Origin: Saururus chinensis
Lineage: Eukaryota > Streptophyta > Magnoliopsida > Piperales > Saururaceae
Assembly (NCBI GenBank): GCA_035235625.1
Contig: CP141146.1
Span: forward strand, 20,702,501-20,766,500
Reading direction: 5' to 3'
DNA length: 64,000 nucleotides
Below the pieces are notes generated by a model. That model was not told the DNA's origin. It was given only the letters and a program-made list of their open reading frames with translations, and searched no databases. Position 1 is the first letter of the stretch. Each line of letters opens with the position of its first letter. The position numbers and the translations under genes are program-made. Below are positions 24,641-36,477 of this stretch, piece by piece.

Positions 24641-26450
24641 AAATGACATATCGAGAGCCATTATACCTGACGATAGATAGGCACCAGTTAGCACCAACTG
24701 AAGTTCTTTCTACATTCAACCCACCTATCCCACTCAAGTAGCTGGGGCATCTACAAAAAAATCAAATAGTCACAACCAAAGGTCAAAGCCCCACACAAAT
24801 GTGGAGCATGCGGGTAATTGGGTTAGAACCACAAACATTGTACTAATGCACAAGAGGACCCTCTGAATATTAGTCCTAGTACAAGCCAATGGAGGGCGAA
24901 TAAAATAGTAAAAAATAACATAAGGAAGGGGAACATTGATCGGGCTGGCCTTTTCCACCCCCTTTCTTTAGCTGATTGGAGGAAATGCCATTGTACAGTC
25001 ATTTTCTTAGAAACACGATTTTTAGAAAATGTTGTGTTACACTAAAAGAGTTTTTGTATGCATCTTGTTATCAATAACACAACCTTGTTACATATCATGA
25101 TGTCGATAACATGATAAGATAAGACTAACAATCAAAGGGTTTACGTGTTACCAATTATATGATAAGATAAGACTAACAATGAATATTATAATTTTTTTTG
25201 CACTACGTGTCACCAATTAAACGATATTTTTTACTTCATGTTATCGATAACATGACCATATTAATAAATAAACAATTAATTTATGAAGATTCACTCCAAT
25301 TTTCAACATCTCCATATACAAAAGAGTCAATCCAATTTTTGGTGTAGCCAACATAAATCCAAATCACCAATTTCCGAGGAGTCATACCAATTTCCGATGC
25401 ATCCGATTCTGAATCGGAAAATATAAATTGCACCTCATGTTAGATCAAGTAACCATTCGGCGCCCACTGCCGGGAGAATGCTCGCCTAAGGAACTTCATT
25501 GTCATGATGAATCATACACTATCCGTCTCCATGAGCATAGCATGGTGAGCCATATGTGCAAAATGTGGGAGCCATTGGGACATTGAAACAATGCCCGACT
25601 ATGACTCATCCCCCTTCAAGGCAGATGAGTAGACCGGTGTGGACAATTAATGGCATGTATTGTCAAATGAATTTACCAATTTGCCCCATTAATCATCCGC
25701 ACCGATCTTGTCATCCACCTCAGAGGAGGAGGAGTCATAATATGGTGTTATTTCAATGTCTCAAATATCTAATCGCATTTTACTTAATAATTCACTAAGT
25801 TGTAATTATGGAGACAGATGGTGTGCAATGTTCTATTTTCATATTTGCAATCGGTGATAGATGGTGGGTCACCTACGTGGCTTCAACCCAGTTGTACCGC
25901 ATGTTAGATCATATTTACTACTTCCTCATCCTGTGATGAACCAACAATTTTTTCCTCAACTTTTCATTGGCCGGGTCAAGTTTAGTGGCCTTCTCTATGT
26001 CCGTCAACAATTGGGTAAACCTGGACTACCTCTTGCACCTCAAGCTACATGGGGGAGAACTTGGAGTTCAAATAGAAGTATGCTAAAAAAACTACACCTA
26101 TGTGGGCAAAACAATCCCGTTAATAGTAATCCTATGTCATGTATGTTGTGTCATGGATAACACGTTTATTAAACTAATTGTGTCATTGATTACATGAAAT
26201 GCTCACATCGTCAAATTGAATATACATGATATACTACTTTATCATCTTATCGATAACACGATATCCTAATTAGCCTGTGATCAATAACATGCAAATCAAA
26301 TTAGTGCATTATCTATGACACATTAGTTACACTCTTCTATTATTAATAAGACAATATACCTAAAATGTTAATATGCTATCATGTTATCAATTCTACGCTC
26401 ATATTAGTAATCGTGTTATTGATAATACAAAATTTACTTGCAGCACAAAA
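22225..26450. repeat. Palindromic CGTGTT/AACACG repeat blocks (A)
   Basis: Clusters lie at about 22225-22400, 23270-23480, 24420-24510, 25005-25260 and 26160-26440. Each holds several variants of an 18-bp palindrome, CGTGTTATCGATAACACG, for example ttatcgataacacgatat near 26246 and gttatcgataacatgacc near 25240. In the best-preserved stretch, near 26240-26340, sites recur about every 31 bp. The clusters fall between, not within, the conserved protein blocks. Copy B has the same clusters. Confidence 0.7.
25867..25916. other. Deletion junction with 50-bp templated filler (A)
   Basis: Relative to copy B, positions 59439-61427 (about 1.99 kb, including the Ulp1 core) are absent here. They are replaced by 50 bp containing ggcttcaacccagttgtacc and gttagatcatat. 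Both stretches match sequence about 5 kb away (31190-31235 in A, 62060-62105 in B), in the DUF1985 part of the same element. Confidence 0.75.
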
Positions 26451-26519
26451 GAAACCCCAACGAGAATTCCGATGTTTGTGGAGTACTCATCTTCTCTGCT
26501 CCTGATGTTTTGGTGGGCT
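25917..26519 (-). pseudogene. DUF1985-Ulp1 pseudogene, C-terminal linker part (A)
   Basis: This is the minus-strand counterpart of 61428-62035 in copy B. It carries the linker with AAKLDPANEKLRKK-like, predicted helical sequence and ends at the S2 insertion. A palindrome-rich spacer lies at 26160-26440. The catalytic Ulp1 region downstream is deleted in this copy. Confidence 0.55.
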
Positions 26520-27354
26520 AATGATGTAACGCCCGAGATTTTTCATACATTTTCCTCAAAATTCACGGAAACTTTTTGCAATATAACTGCTATAAATCAG
26601 AGAAAATGACGAATACGAAACTTGATAAAATAGTTTTATAATTTAAAACATAACACATCGATTTTTCCCAATCAAATTTTACACATTCGATCAAACATCG
26701 ACGGCCAAAGCAAATATCCTTAGGCGCTACTCGAAAACCACCGTACGAATAAATTGCTATGATCGTAGACTTTAAATACAAATCCCTCCCAGGCATCCCT
26801 GAGTGCAAGTCCAATAATAGTCCACAGTCTAATCCAAAGTAAAGTCCAGAAAGAATAAACATTTTAATGTTTGTCTCACTCAATACATCAGATCGTGGCA
26901 CAAATAAACTCGCAGTGAGTCAAGCATATACCTGAGTCAATGGGAATCAATCCACCGCTAGAATGATCATCCATCTCCAGGAGATCTCCATCACAAACCT
27001 GCAAATGCCTCCCGAACAACGGGGCTAAAAAATAGGGTAATGAGTATTTTCATACTCAATAGGAAAATACCCAGTAGGGGAGTTCTAAACAGTGAACTCA
27101 GTAAATCCATACATAGATGCTTTCATGCAACTAAAACATGAAGCACTCAAGCATATAAATATCATGCTCATACGCATATAGTCATACCAAATGCACCATC
27201 GTGCCAAAATCATACCAAATGCACCATCATGCCAAAATCATACCAAATGCACCATCGTGCCAAAGTCATACTATCAAATTAAACTTACACAAACACCCTT
27301 ATCCAGGGTCTTACAAACTTACTCGTACCATCGTATGCATACTCATACAACTTA

Positions 27355-27530
27355 CACATACTTGTACGACCTTACTCGTACAATCATATACTTACTCATA
27401 CGACCTTACTCGTACATCTTACACTTACTCATACGACCTTACTCGTACATCTTACACTTACTCGTATGACCTTACTCGTACATCTTACACTCACTCGTAC
27501 GACCTTACTCGTACATCTTACACTTACTGT
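27355..27530. repeat. 33-bp minisatellite, about five copies, in S2
   Basis: The core gaccttactcgtac starts near 27368, 27402, 27435, 27468 and 27501, giving a period of 33 bp. Because 33 is a multiple of three, it keeps an 11-residue repeat open in frame, which makes a spurious ORF. Confidence 0.88.
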
Positions 27531-28079
27531 CTTACTCAAAAGCATACGCTTACAGTCTTGCTCATAATCATAATCTTACAGTCGTGCTCATAGTCTTACT
27601 CTTACAATCGTACTCATACTCTTACAGTCGTGCTCATTCTCATACTCTTACAATCGTACTCATACTCTTACAGTCGTACACATACTATCGACCGCTGAAG
27701 CTCATTACAACTAATAAGCTCTAGTGTCGAGATGGAAAAGAATGCCACAGGGGCATCACCTTAACCTCCGGGGAGTGACTAGATGCCGTGGACTTTTCCG
27801 AAGGTAAGGCACACCAGTGCTCATGGGGCATAGGATCAAATAGGTAAGAGCAGGTTCATGATACTACTTACCTGATCGCGCAAACATAAACACCCACACA
27901 TAAGGGGTCATACAATTGCCCACCATAATGGGTCTTATAGTGCCATAGAATTGCCCACCATAATGGGTCTTATACTGCCAATGCCACTTTTGGGCAGAAA
28001 TCGTACAATGCCACTCCTGGGCAGAATCATACAATGCTACTCTTGGGCAGAATCATACAGTGCCACTATTGGGTAGAAT

Positions 28080-28345
28080 CATACAATGCCCTCAATAGAG
28101 CATCAAACGTCTGGGCTTAATACAGCACACAGACCAAATCGAAAGCAAACATCGCTCTCAATAGAGCATCAAACGTCTGGGCTTATACAGCACACAAACC
28201 AAATCAAAAGCAAACATCACTCTCAACAGAGCATCAAATGTCTGGGCTTATACAACACACAGACCAAATCGAAAGCAAACATCGCTCTCAACAGAGTAAC
28301 AAACGTCTGGTGCTCTATACAGCACACAGACAACATCCCGCAGGA
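28080..28345. repeat. 65-bp minisatellite, four copies, in S2
   Basis: Starts of the gagcatcaaacgtctgggct-type core are near 28098, 28164, 28229 and 28294. Units also contain cacagaccaaatcgaaagca. A single related unit is in S1 near 14118 (gagcatcaaacatctaggcc), so the array expanded in S2. Confidence 0.85.
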
Positions 28346-29106
28346 TAAACACCATGGCAAGACATGAGAAACGCTCAACCAACTCATTATCGGCTAGCTC
28401 AAACAAGGAACTTAATCCGTCGAACCCTCAGGTCTCAAACTCACAACGCTATCATTAGCTGTGCTTATAAATCAAGTTTGAATTAAGTAAATTATGTGGT
28501 ACACTTATGCCACACAAGCACTCAAACATACCACACTCCACTGATCACACTGAAGCTGAGCCCGATCCGAAACCCTAGTTCGTCAGGGCAGCGGGCTTCC
28601 TTTACCTGTCCATATCTCAACAAAACTCATCGTACACCAAAATCTTACAATCTTACATACTCCACCATCCACCTTATGGCCAAATCATCTTACACTGTCA
28701 TCATCAAACTAAGCTCCTCAGAGCCAAACCCAGTTGTCACCCTCTTACTTATAACTCACTTATTATGCTTACTTTTCACTTCATAATCTGTACATTATGC
28801 TTGTACAATTATGCACACTCTTACTGTCTGACAATCCCCCAACATATGCTCTGATACAAACCAAACAAACTGCTCCAATCCTTGCCCATCATAATCATAT
28901 TCTTTGTCCTCCGTCATACACTTACGCATCCACATCCATATCCAAATCTAGACGAAACCTCTGTCACCTCTTACTGTCCATCACCTATACCTCTGCTCAT
29001 ATACACTTACACATATCCATAGCATAGGCCAATAGCCATCATACATACATATGTCTATCACACATACATATAACATACACGTACTTTCATACATAGCTTA
29101 CTATCA

Positions 29107-29310
29107 TACTCGCTAGCCATCACTAGCATGTACATACGCATCCATACATGCAACATACCCACAAACTTGCTAGCCATCACTAGCACATATATACGCATCC
29201 ATACATACTTCAAACATACACGCTAGCCATCACTAGCACGTACATACATACTTCAAACATATATGCTAGCCATCACTAGCACATACACATTCCATACATA
29301 GTTCAAATAT
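29107..29310. repeat. GCTAGCCATCACTAGC repeats in S2
   Basis: gctagccatcactagca-type units start near 29112, 29169, 29222 and 29265, with spacings of 57, 53 and 43 bp. Each unit core is itself a short imperfect inverted repeat (gctag...ctagc). Confidence 0.8.
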
Positions 29311-29499
29311 GCTTACAGCCCATATGCACGTCATAGCATTTCAGCATGGCATAATTTATCCTTTTACATCATGCAAACAGATCTGATTCAACATCCATAG
29401 CATTCAATCATATAGTCCTAGCATGCTGCTACTCATTCAAAGCATGCTATCATGAAATTATTAGTTCAAAGCTCCCCTAGCTCGTAATCATGACGTTTG

Positions 29500-30850
29500 A
29501 TGGCGAGCATACGACGGTGGCGGCGGCGGAGTTAGCAGCCAAAGGCATTGCCTAGCTGAGAGAGTTGTCATCCCGAGGGTTTAGGAAGCGCTGGAACTAC
29601 TCACAGCCAAATAGGGTGTCAGAAGTCAATGCGGCAAATTTCGCAATCCACGGTGGCACACTAGGGGCAGCTGGGAGAAAAGTCATGCCAACATAAGTGG
29701 CAGTGGGACCATAAGTCGAGGGAGTACTTACCGAAGGTCGGCCGGCTGCTGAGAAGTACTCGGCTGGCCGCAAGACATTGAAATCGGCCGTGGATAGCAC
29801 CAACGGCAGCGATTTCACATCACAAGGGCCCACATAAGGGTGGAGGGCATGGGGTGACGCTCGAGGACAGAGGAGAGGTGGTGGAGGGCTCTAATGTCAA
29901 CTCCATTCGGTGGCAAAGCCAATCGACAGTCAGGCGGCACAAATACAGCGCCTAAACCAAAAAATGTATGCGTGGCCACATGCACATGCGGCCAAACAGT
30001 GCCACTCTAGGGGGAGATGGGTCGGACAGTGGCGGCCCAAGGCCTACAAAGGGGCAATGCTGCTAGGGCCAAGAAGTGGTGGCCGATCGAAATGGCGACA
30101 TCGCCGATCGCCACCCACAACCAACACCATGGTGCGGGCGGCTGTGCATCTCGCACGGTATAGGGCAATGGCAAGCAGCCCATTCCTGGTGGAGTGTAAA
30201 ATTGGGGCTGGCCCTCGCTGTCGCCGAGCCGGGGCAGAGCCCACAATGGCCAAATGGCCCACGGCTCACTGATGCTAACAACCCGAGACGCATCCAAAGC
30301 ATCTAATCGGGTGGAGCAAGGCAATAGGGGTGGGGCAGGTTCAGAAACGGCAACCCCCCACCGACACTGGGTCGAGGTAGGCTGGACGAAGTCCATCCGG
30401 TGGCCGGATGACGACCGGAAACACACCGGCGTCCAAAAATCCCACAGACAGTGAGATGCAAATAGTAACAAAAAACCCATCCAAAAGACTAGTAGCTCAT
30501 AGCGGAGCGAAGAAAGCATGGTGGCGGCTCTAGCTAGCGCCTATGGGTTCCTAGCTGCTAAATAAACATAAGTCTAGTGAGGGCGGTAGCAAACGACATC
30601 AAAATCGCACCCCCACAGCTCAAAAACGGGATTTGAAGAAGAAAACCCCGAAAAAGGTTCGGTACCTCATAGAGGAGCGAAGAGGCCACGGCGGCAGTCA
30701 TACCCTATACCTACGGACTCATGGCGATGAGGCAAGGAGGATCCAGACAAGAATCAGCGAAATCCAACGACGGAGGAGGGAAAACGGAGCGACCAGATAT
30801 GCCCTCGGTTTTTCTCACAAAACCTCTGGACATTCGAAACATCTGTAAGT
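29500..30850. other. GC-rich block of S2
   Basis: The counterpart of the S1 GC-rich block. Several open frames up to 170 codons overlap on both strands (for example 30007-30519, minus). They lack recognisable motifs and are not conserved in S1. A TTTATAA box follows at about 30879. Confidence 0.5.
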
Positions 30851-31164
30851 TTATGGAAAGAAACTTACTGGACTTGGCTTTATAAGCCATGATTTACTAT
30901 TCATTCTTTTTAATTTTTATATTTACATCCCTAACAAGCGTTAACCTCCCGGTTATGCATCGTACCTCCAAAATTTGCACAGTAAGTGCGCAGCGAGGCC
31001 CGCGGTCTACAACTAAGCCCCACACCCGACTCTATGGGTATAAATACGGGGGAAAATATACAAATACACATATGCCGAAGCGTCACATTTTCCTACCGAA
31101 AATGACCAAAAAAATAGCAAGAAAATCACAAAAAATCGTCGAAAATTCAGGGACATTACAAATG

Positions 31165-31540
31165 ATATGCGTTGAAGCAACATGTCACGCATGGCTTCAA
31201 CCCAGTTGTACCTCCCCACAACTATCAGGTCAAATATGAAGTCACGTAGAGATGGGAAGACGGATTTGTTGCTTTGTGAGAATAAAATGAGAACCCCCAT
31301 ATGCACGATGGCTAATTGATCTAAGTCCTCGTCAGTGACAACACGATTGTTGTCTGCCATTTCCATCAAAATTTCTTTAATTAGATTCTTCTCCGGCCAC
31401 TTCCCCACGAATAACCTTTTGAAAAATTGCCTCTTGCCTTTGGCAGCCTTTCCGTTGCCACTGCCTAACTTCAATGTGTTCCCTTTCACACTCAAACCTG
31501 TGATCAGGCGACTTCTTTCACCATAAGCGGTAATATTTTG
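31165..31540 (-). pseudogene. DUF1985 domain remnant of the MULE second gene (A)
   Basis: Minus strand. Residue blocks FFKRLFVGKWPEKN, LAIVHMGVLILF and VFPSLRDFIFDLIVVGRY lead into NWVEAMRDM. This resembles the DUF1985 domain found N-terminal to Ulp1/C48 peptidases in plant MULEs. The S2 solo LTR interrupts it right after this block. An upstream part (near 31500-31560) is in another frame, so it is frameshifted. Copy-B equivalent: 62030-62440. Confidence 0.65.
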
Positions 31541-31909
31541 CTCCTAATGTTGAACACCTCTTGCGAGTCGTCCCATCACTCACCTATTAGAATGTCCAAG
31601 AGCAGCCTAAAGATAATTATGGGCTACAATTGTATACTGAGTAGAACCCAATCTCCTCCAAGATTGCCTTGTATCCCAGCCTCGATTCAAAAATGTCTTT
31701 TGATAGTCAAAGTTGAATAGGGAAGTTGTTCTCCTCCTGTGGATAATCCTCTTCTTCTCTTCTGAGGTCTTCACTGATTCCATTATTTGACTATATTTCT
31801 GCAGCTCTTCGTCTGTAAAAGATGTTATACATATCTATATCAACAATGGGCCATGACAAAAATCAACAAGTTGTGTTGACTCACAATATGTGACTAATGT
31901 ACAAATACA

Positions 31910-32140
31910 CACTATATATATCATGTTATTGGTAAAACGATACGATGTCTTCTCATATACGATAGCACAATAATTGAATGTCATTTGTGGCAAATCATAT
32001 TATTGATAACACATTAGGTATGCTACACATACACAATAAGACGACATCTCCATATCGTATATCCTATAATCGATAACATGACAAAGTACTGAGTGAATGA
32101 AAGTACTAACTATCGTGTGTTCAATAACACGATATATGAA
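31910..32140. repeat. Palindromic CGTGTT/AACACG block, right side (A)
   Basis: Contains catgttattggtaaaacgat, tattgataacacatt and tcgtgtgttcaataacacga. It lies upstream (minus-strand sense) of the DUF1985 block. Copy B: 62790-63005. Confidence 0.65.
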
Positions 32141-32239
32141 CACTCATGTATACGAACATACAATTTAGAGGTAGAGAAGGCCATTGCCACATAAGTCAAT
32201 GACTGGTTGATGTCGATGATCCGAGTCGGATTAACCCCT

Positions 32240-32630
32240 TGATGGGCCGCTAATCTTTGCCAAAGATCACTGCTTTACCGGTAATGCATGAGTATACACT
32301 CAGGTTGAACCTCACTTCACGAATGGAACTCGCTTCGTTGGGGAAACTTTGGAAATTGTTTGTCGCAAACAACAAAAACTAGACTTGGTGGAGTTTTTGT
32401 TCATCTTACTAATCGGACTTTGGAAATTGCCTATCGATTTAGGAAATTGTCGATCAAATGGGTCAGAAATCAAAACTCCCAATGCATATTCACTTCTCAC
32501 TTATTACACCTTGGAAATCACTAGTCGGATGGGTTGTTTGTAGGTAAATGCAACAGTGTAATGGGTTTACATGATATGAAACCCCAAACCCTGAGACAGG
32601 TGCATTTTAGTCCAATTTTTTTTCTAATAT
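32240..32630. other. Segment present in A, absent from B
   Basis: Copy B passes from gccggattaacccc to tctgggtttagtgg near 63100, so about 390 bp here has no counterpart. It contains attggaaattg-type repeats (ggaaattg occurs several times at 32345-32450) and no recognised gene. Confidence 0.6.
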
Positions 32631-33286
32631 AGTGTAAGTCTGGGTTCAGTGGATTTTTGTTTATAAACTAGCGAATATGGAATATTTGCTTCTTTGACCA
32701 AGTAATATGGAAAAATCTCTTTTGTGAACACATTGTAAGCTTCACCATAAATCAAGGATCACTTGTGGAGGTGGATGGAGTCATGTGGTTATAATATGTA
32801 TTTTTCTCGTTTAGAGGCCTAAGTGCTTCCATCTCATACTTTTTTTAAGGACTGTACATGGACTGTGGACTTTATTATATTAATTGTGGCATGTGATGAT
32901 GGGAACCCCTTGCTGAATCCCAAAAGCCAATTAACAAAATTGACAAAAATGCCCTTGTCAGTTTTGTTTATTCAATTTTTATGGTTTGATAATTATTTAC
33001 ACTTATCTTGTTATTCTCCTTAGCCCCCTTGCTATTGGGCTATTATATGAGATGGTGATATGCACAAATTAAGTTCACACATCCCTTGGAATGACTTAGA
33101 AGTGGACAAAGCATTCCAAGTCATTTTGAATATGTGAATCACACAGAATCCTACTATAGGGTGCAAAGATTCACATAAATAATCATTGTGTTGTCACCAA
33201 AATTTTAGTTATGTGACAATTTTTATCATCCGGCCCCACAAGGAGGTGGTAGCTATAGTCACATGATTCGGATAGGGTGGAGGGTT

Positions 33287-34800
33287 ATATGTTGTAACAT
33301 AGGTGTATCTCTGGGCCCAAAGGTCTAGGATTTTCCCGTTATGTATCACACTATAACCCACTAGCCTTATCATGAAACAAAATGTCTATTTTTGTCTATA
33401 CATTTGATGCACTGAAATAATGTTAAATTAAATATTTTTAAAACATGAATTGTAATCCTATTTTGTGTTAATTCATTATTTACTTAGCTTATTTATATTT
33501 TAAATAGGTGAGTTGGACCTCTATTGCGTTTATATGTCCAAATGGGCTTCGAAAGAATCCAAGTGAAAGAGGAAGTGAAGCCCAATTCAAGGGACATGAA
33601 TGTGCTCTTGATGGTCTAATCATACATAAAATGGTCGAACACAACCATGTACACCCATTATATTTCATACTTACATCTAGAGAAACAAATTCGGGAAAGA
33701 GTTGATTTGGACATATTAACACATCCTTAGTATTTCTGTCATATCTTCTTATAAAAATTTCTAATTCACATGATTGTAGTAGAATTGGAAAGAAGTATTT
33801 TGTAAATACAATTCCTATTTAAGGAAGAAATTCATAATTTTGAATATTTATGGGTCCAATCAGACATGCAATTGGATGACTAATCAATGAACTCGAGGCA
33901 AACACATGGAGGATTTTTTAAATGGTTGTGATTGATACACATAAGGAAAGATAATGGGACTAATTAGAAAACTATAAAAAGACTAAAGGATATTTATTTA
34001 CTAGATAAATATTTAATTTATTTAATTGATTTAGAATCTAATCATTGTTAAAGAAGTAATCAATCAAGAAGCAATGAAAGGATGTGATTAGACCTTCCCT
34101 TTTGAAGAAACCCCCTCTACTCCTATAAAAAAGGGGTGAACATGGGAAAGGCGTTATCTCCCCCTCTTTGGAGTTATCTTCTCTTATTTTTCTTATCTTC
34201 TTTTTTAACTTTTATATTTAATTTTTATCGTAATATCTTGTTAAGCCTTCTAGCTAAGGCTAGAAGTAATTTGTTACAATCTAATGGAGTTTTATTCATT
34301 TTTCATCGATGCTTTCAAGTAAGTATTAGTTATTTAAATTTATATTAATCTAATATTATTTTTCTTCTTTTTTTCATTTTTATCTTAATACATACGATGC
34401 TTGAAGGCTCTCCTTCTTAATCTTTTATGATTTTTATACATAAAACTCTTTAAGAAATAATTCTTTTAATCCTTCATTGTTCCAAAGTATTCCCATTCTT
34501 TATTTTTTCTTTTAATGTTCATATCTTTCGGTTAAATAGAATCTGCATTCCATTCTAACCAAAATAACATAATACATAAAGAACATCACTAGATGGTACA
34601 ATGATCCTTAATGCCTTAGTGTATTATATTATTAAATTTCATCTTAACACTTTCATTGCCTCGGTACTCTTCTACTCTCCCGCTAAATTTTCTTTATCCT
34701 TCAATTTTGTAATCATTATGAAGTCACACAAAGGCAATCCTTGTGGATTCGACCTTGCAAGACTACAGTTTTAGTAATTTTGGTGCGGATGCAACCTTTG
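33287..34800 (+). mobile_element. Probable decayed gypsy-type LTR/leader
   Basis: No gene. A tataaaa box lies at about 34120. Near 34740 gtggattcgaccttgcaaga resembles the end of plant gypsy LTRs, followed at 34781 by tggtgcggatgcaac, a weak match to the tRNA-Asp primer site. A short frame at 33505-33705 ends with a HNHVHP-like motif reminiscent of FAR1/MULE DNA-binding domains, which is too short to call. Confidence 0.3.
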
Positions 34801-34856
34801 CCCAAAGGGAGGTTCAAAATTTTTACTAGTTGATTTTAACATTCTTGCCCTATTAA

Positions 34857-35510
34857 TTGTATGCATGTATTTGTCTTTTATTGCAGCTAATCCATCTTTT
34901 ATTTATGACCCTAATCAACACATTCAATTATTGTTGGGGACAATTTTTCGGACATATTAAAGAAGGGACAATTGTTATTGAGCATATAGCTACTAAGCTA
35001 ATGGTTTTTATTCCAATGTCTAAGGGCATACCACCTTCTATGTACAAGAGTTATGTGGATCGTATAGGTCTTATTACCTTAGTATACATACATTTGGACT
35101 TTTTCATTTAACATAGCATTTACATTTTCATTTGTCGTGATGTCTCATTTTCTGTGCACTTAATATGAGACAATGAGTGGGATAATGTATTAACTCATAT
35201 TTATATATTTTTGCCACATATAGCACTCAAACAAAGTTGATTAGTTGCATTGTGATACTTGAAAAAGGAACGTTCTCATATGAGATTATAACCCAGATTC
35301 CTGCAATTATAAAATTTTGTAAGATTATGAAGTTACCTTTTACAGTTCAAAGGGTATTGGTTTCTCCAAAACAGTATGCACATACAAAGGTTATCTCAAA
35401 TTTTTACATTACCCACTTGGTCTTTTTTTTTAAAATATTTTTCTCAAGTTTAGTTTAATTGAGCCAAGTGGGAGATTTTATTTCTATGGCTCAATTGACA
35501 AGTTGTGCCA
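34857..35510 (+). pseudogene. Ty1/copia RNase H C-terminal remnant
   Basis: The + strand reads FGHIKEGTIVIEHIATKLMV then MSKGIPPSMYKSYVDRIGL. This matches the end of copia RNase H (form: HIREK..G.I.L.YI.T..M.AD..TK...). The usual AD-TKGL is degraded to FIPMSKGI. It is followed by gccaagtgggagat and ccaaataggagaa, polypurine-tract-like sequences just before the LTR-like segment at 35522. Confidence 0.65.
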
Positions 35511-35521
35511 AATAGGAGAAT

Positions 35522-35895
35522 GTTGGACTTGTTTTTAAATTAAAATAGAAGGTGGCCCAATTGTCTTTATTGACACATGTTTTGGGCTTTCAAAACTATC
35601 TTGGGTAATGGGCCTCATTCAAGATACCTATTAAGTTGTGGTTTTAGATAGTCAGGATTTTAGGGTTCTTAATGGTGTCCTGGTTTAGCTCTAAATATAC
35701 CATTAACCATCCTAATACGGTTCCTTAAGCGATAATTAATCTCAGTCAAGTTCTAAACTAGAACACATTGTGAGGATTTGCAGAAGATTAGAAAACGAAA
35801 ATTCATTAAGGGGATAAAGCTTTGTTTAAGCTCTAATGGCTACATGTAAGCCTAACCCCTTTGTATTTTATTCTATCAAATAAGGCTAGGTTGTA
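35522..35895 (+). repeat. Copia 3' LTR-like fragment (occurrence 3)
   Basis: Starts tgttggacttgtttttaaat directly after a purine tract and RNase H remnants. It is homologous to the four fragments inside the FAR-linked tandem units. The 3' boundary was not determined; similarity fades after aaggctaggttg. Confidence 0.55.
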
Positions 35896-36477
35896 TGTAG
35901 TATTGGGGTGGGGAAAAGAGTCTCTCCCCTTTTGCATGCAAAGGACAAGACTAAGAGTAAATTATGCCTACAGGCTTTCAACTTAGCTAAAACTAGCTAT
36001 AGATATAGATTTTTTCACCAATTATAATTTTTACTTTGAATTTTTTATTTTATCAAAATTAGATATAGACTATTTTACCTTTCAAAAACCACACTTATAC
36101 TCTCAGTTTTTTTTAAAGATGAAAATACTCATTTAATTCACAACCATACTCCCTTGCATTTTTGCCTCTGGTAAGTTGGGAAGGAGGCTAAGAGAAACAA
36201 AGTCTTGCGAGAGGAAGCTGATAGGAGAGTTGACATCGGTGAGGCAAACCCATGACAATCCTAAAATTAATGGTGGAAAAAGGAGTTATGAATGTTCTAA
36301 TATTTTTGTCTTTGGAAAAAGTCATAAGGTGTATACATAGATTAAGAAAAGTCGAATTTGCATTTTTAGTTTTCAGAAAAGGTCAAGAGATATAAATATA
36401 TTGATGTAAAGGTAAATGAGAAAATATGTTTATGTGTAACTTTGACAAAGAATAGGGGTATATTTGTAATTTAATCT

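Larger units (their letters stand above)
26525..31160. mobile_element. 4.64-kb single long LTR (solo-LTR-like), element S2
   Basis: Begins TGTAACGCCC and ends GGGACATTACA, with the target-site duplication AATGA at 26520-26524 and 31161-31165. The empty site is visible in copy B near 62035. Ends are not direct repeats and no retroviral protein is detectable. It shares internal order and sequence with S1: tandem-repeat zone, aacctccggggag zone, GC-rich block, pyrimidine/AT-rich end. It interrupts the DUF1985 frame of the MULE. Confidence 0.78.
21430..32730. mobile_element. Decayed Mutator-like element (MULE) carrying DUF1985/Ulp1, copy A
   Basis: Left segment 21430-21492 (agaagccaatattccatatt) and right segment 32652-32730 are imperfect inverted repeats sharing caatattccatattc and gtttaaacaaaaat-like cores. 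They are taken as TIR remnants; outer borders and target duplication were not resolved. Inside are a + strand MULE transposase pseudogene (21767-24640) and - strand DUF1985/Ulp1 remnants (25917-26519, 31165-31540). The second gene is split by solo LTR S2. Transposase plus an Ulp1-like protease in opposite orientation is the published layout of KI/Kaonashi MULEs. Confidence 0.72.

Noticed and set aside
27355..27530. CRISPR array
   Set aside because: Units are contiguous tandem repeats without unique spacers, and the sequence is plant nuclear DNA.
27201..27593. Open frame encoding an 11-residue Tyr/Thr-rich repeat
   Set aside because: It is the translation of the 33-bp minisatellite; the period divisible by three keeps it open.
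30007..30519. Long minus-strand frame (170 codons) and overlapping frames in the GC-rich block of S2
   Set aside because: Frames overlap on both strands, lack motifs and are not preserved in the homologous block of S1. They are an effect of high GC content.
33505..33705. FAR1/FHY3-type DNA-binding domain gene
   Set aside because: Only a short HNH-containing motif is suggestive; no flanking conserved residues or exon structure.
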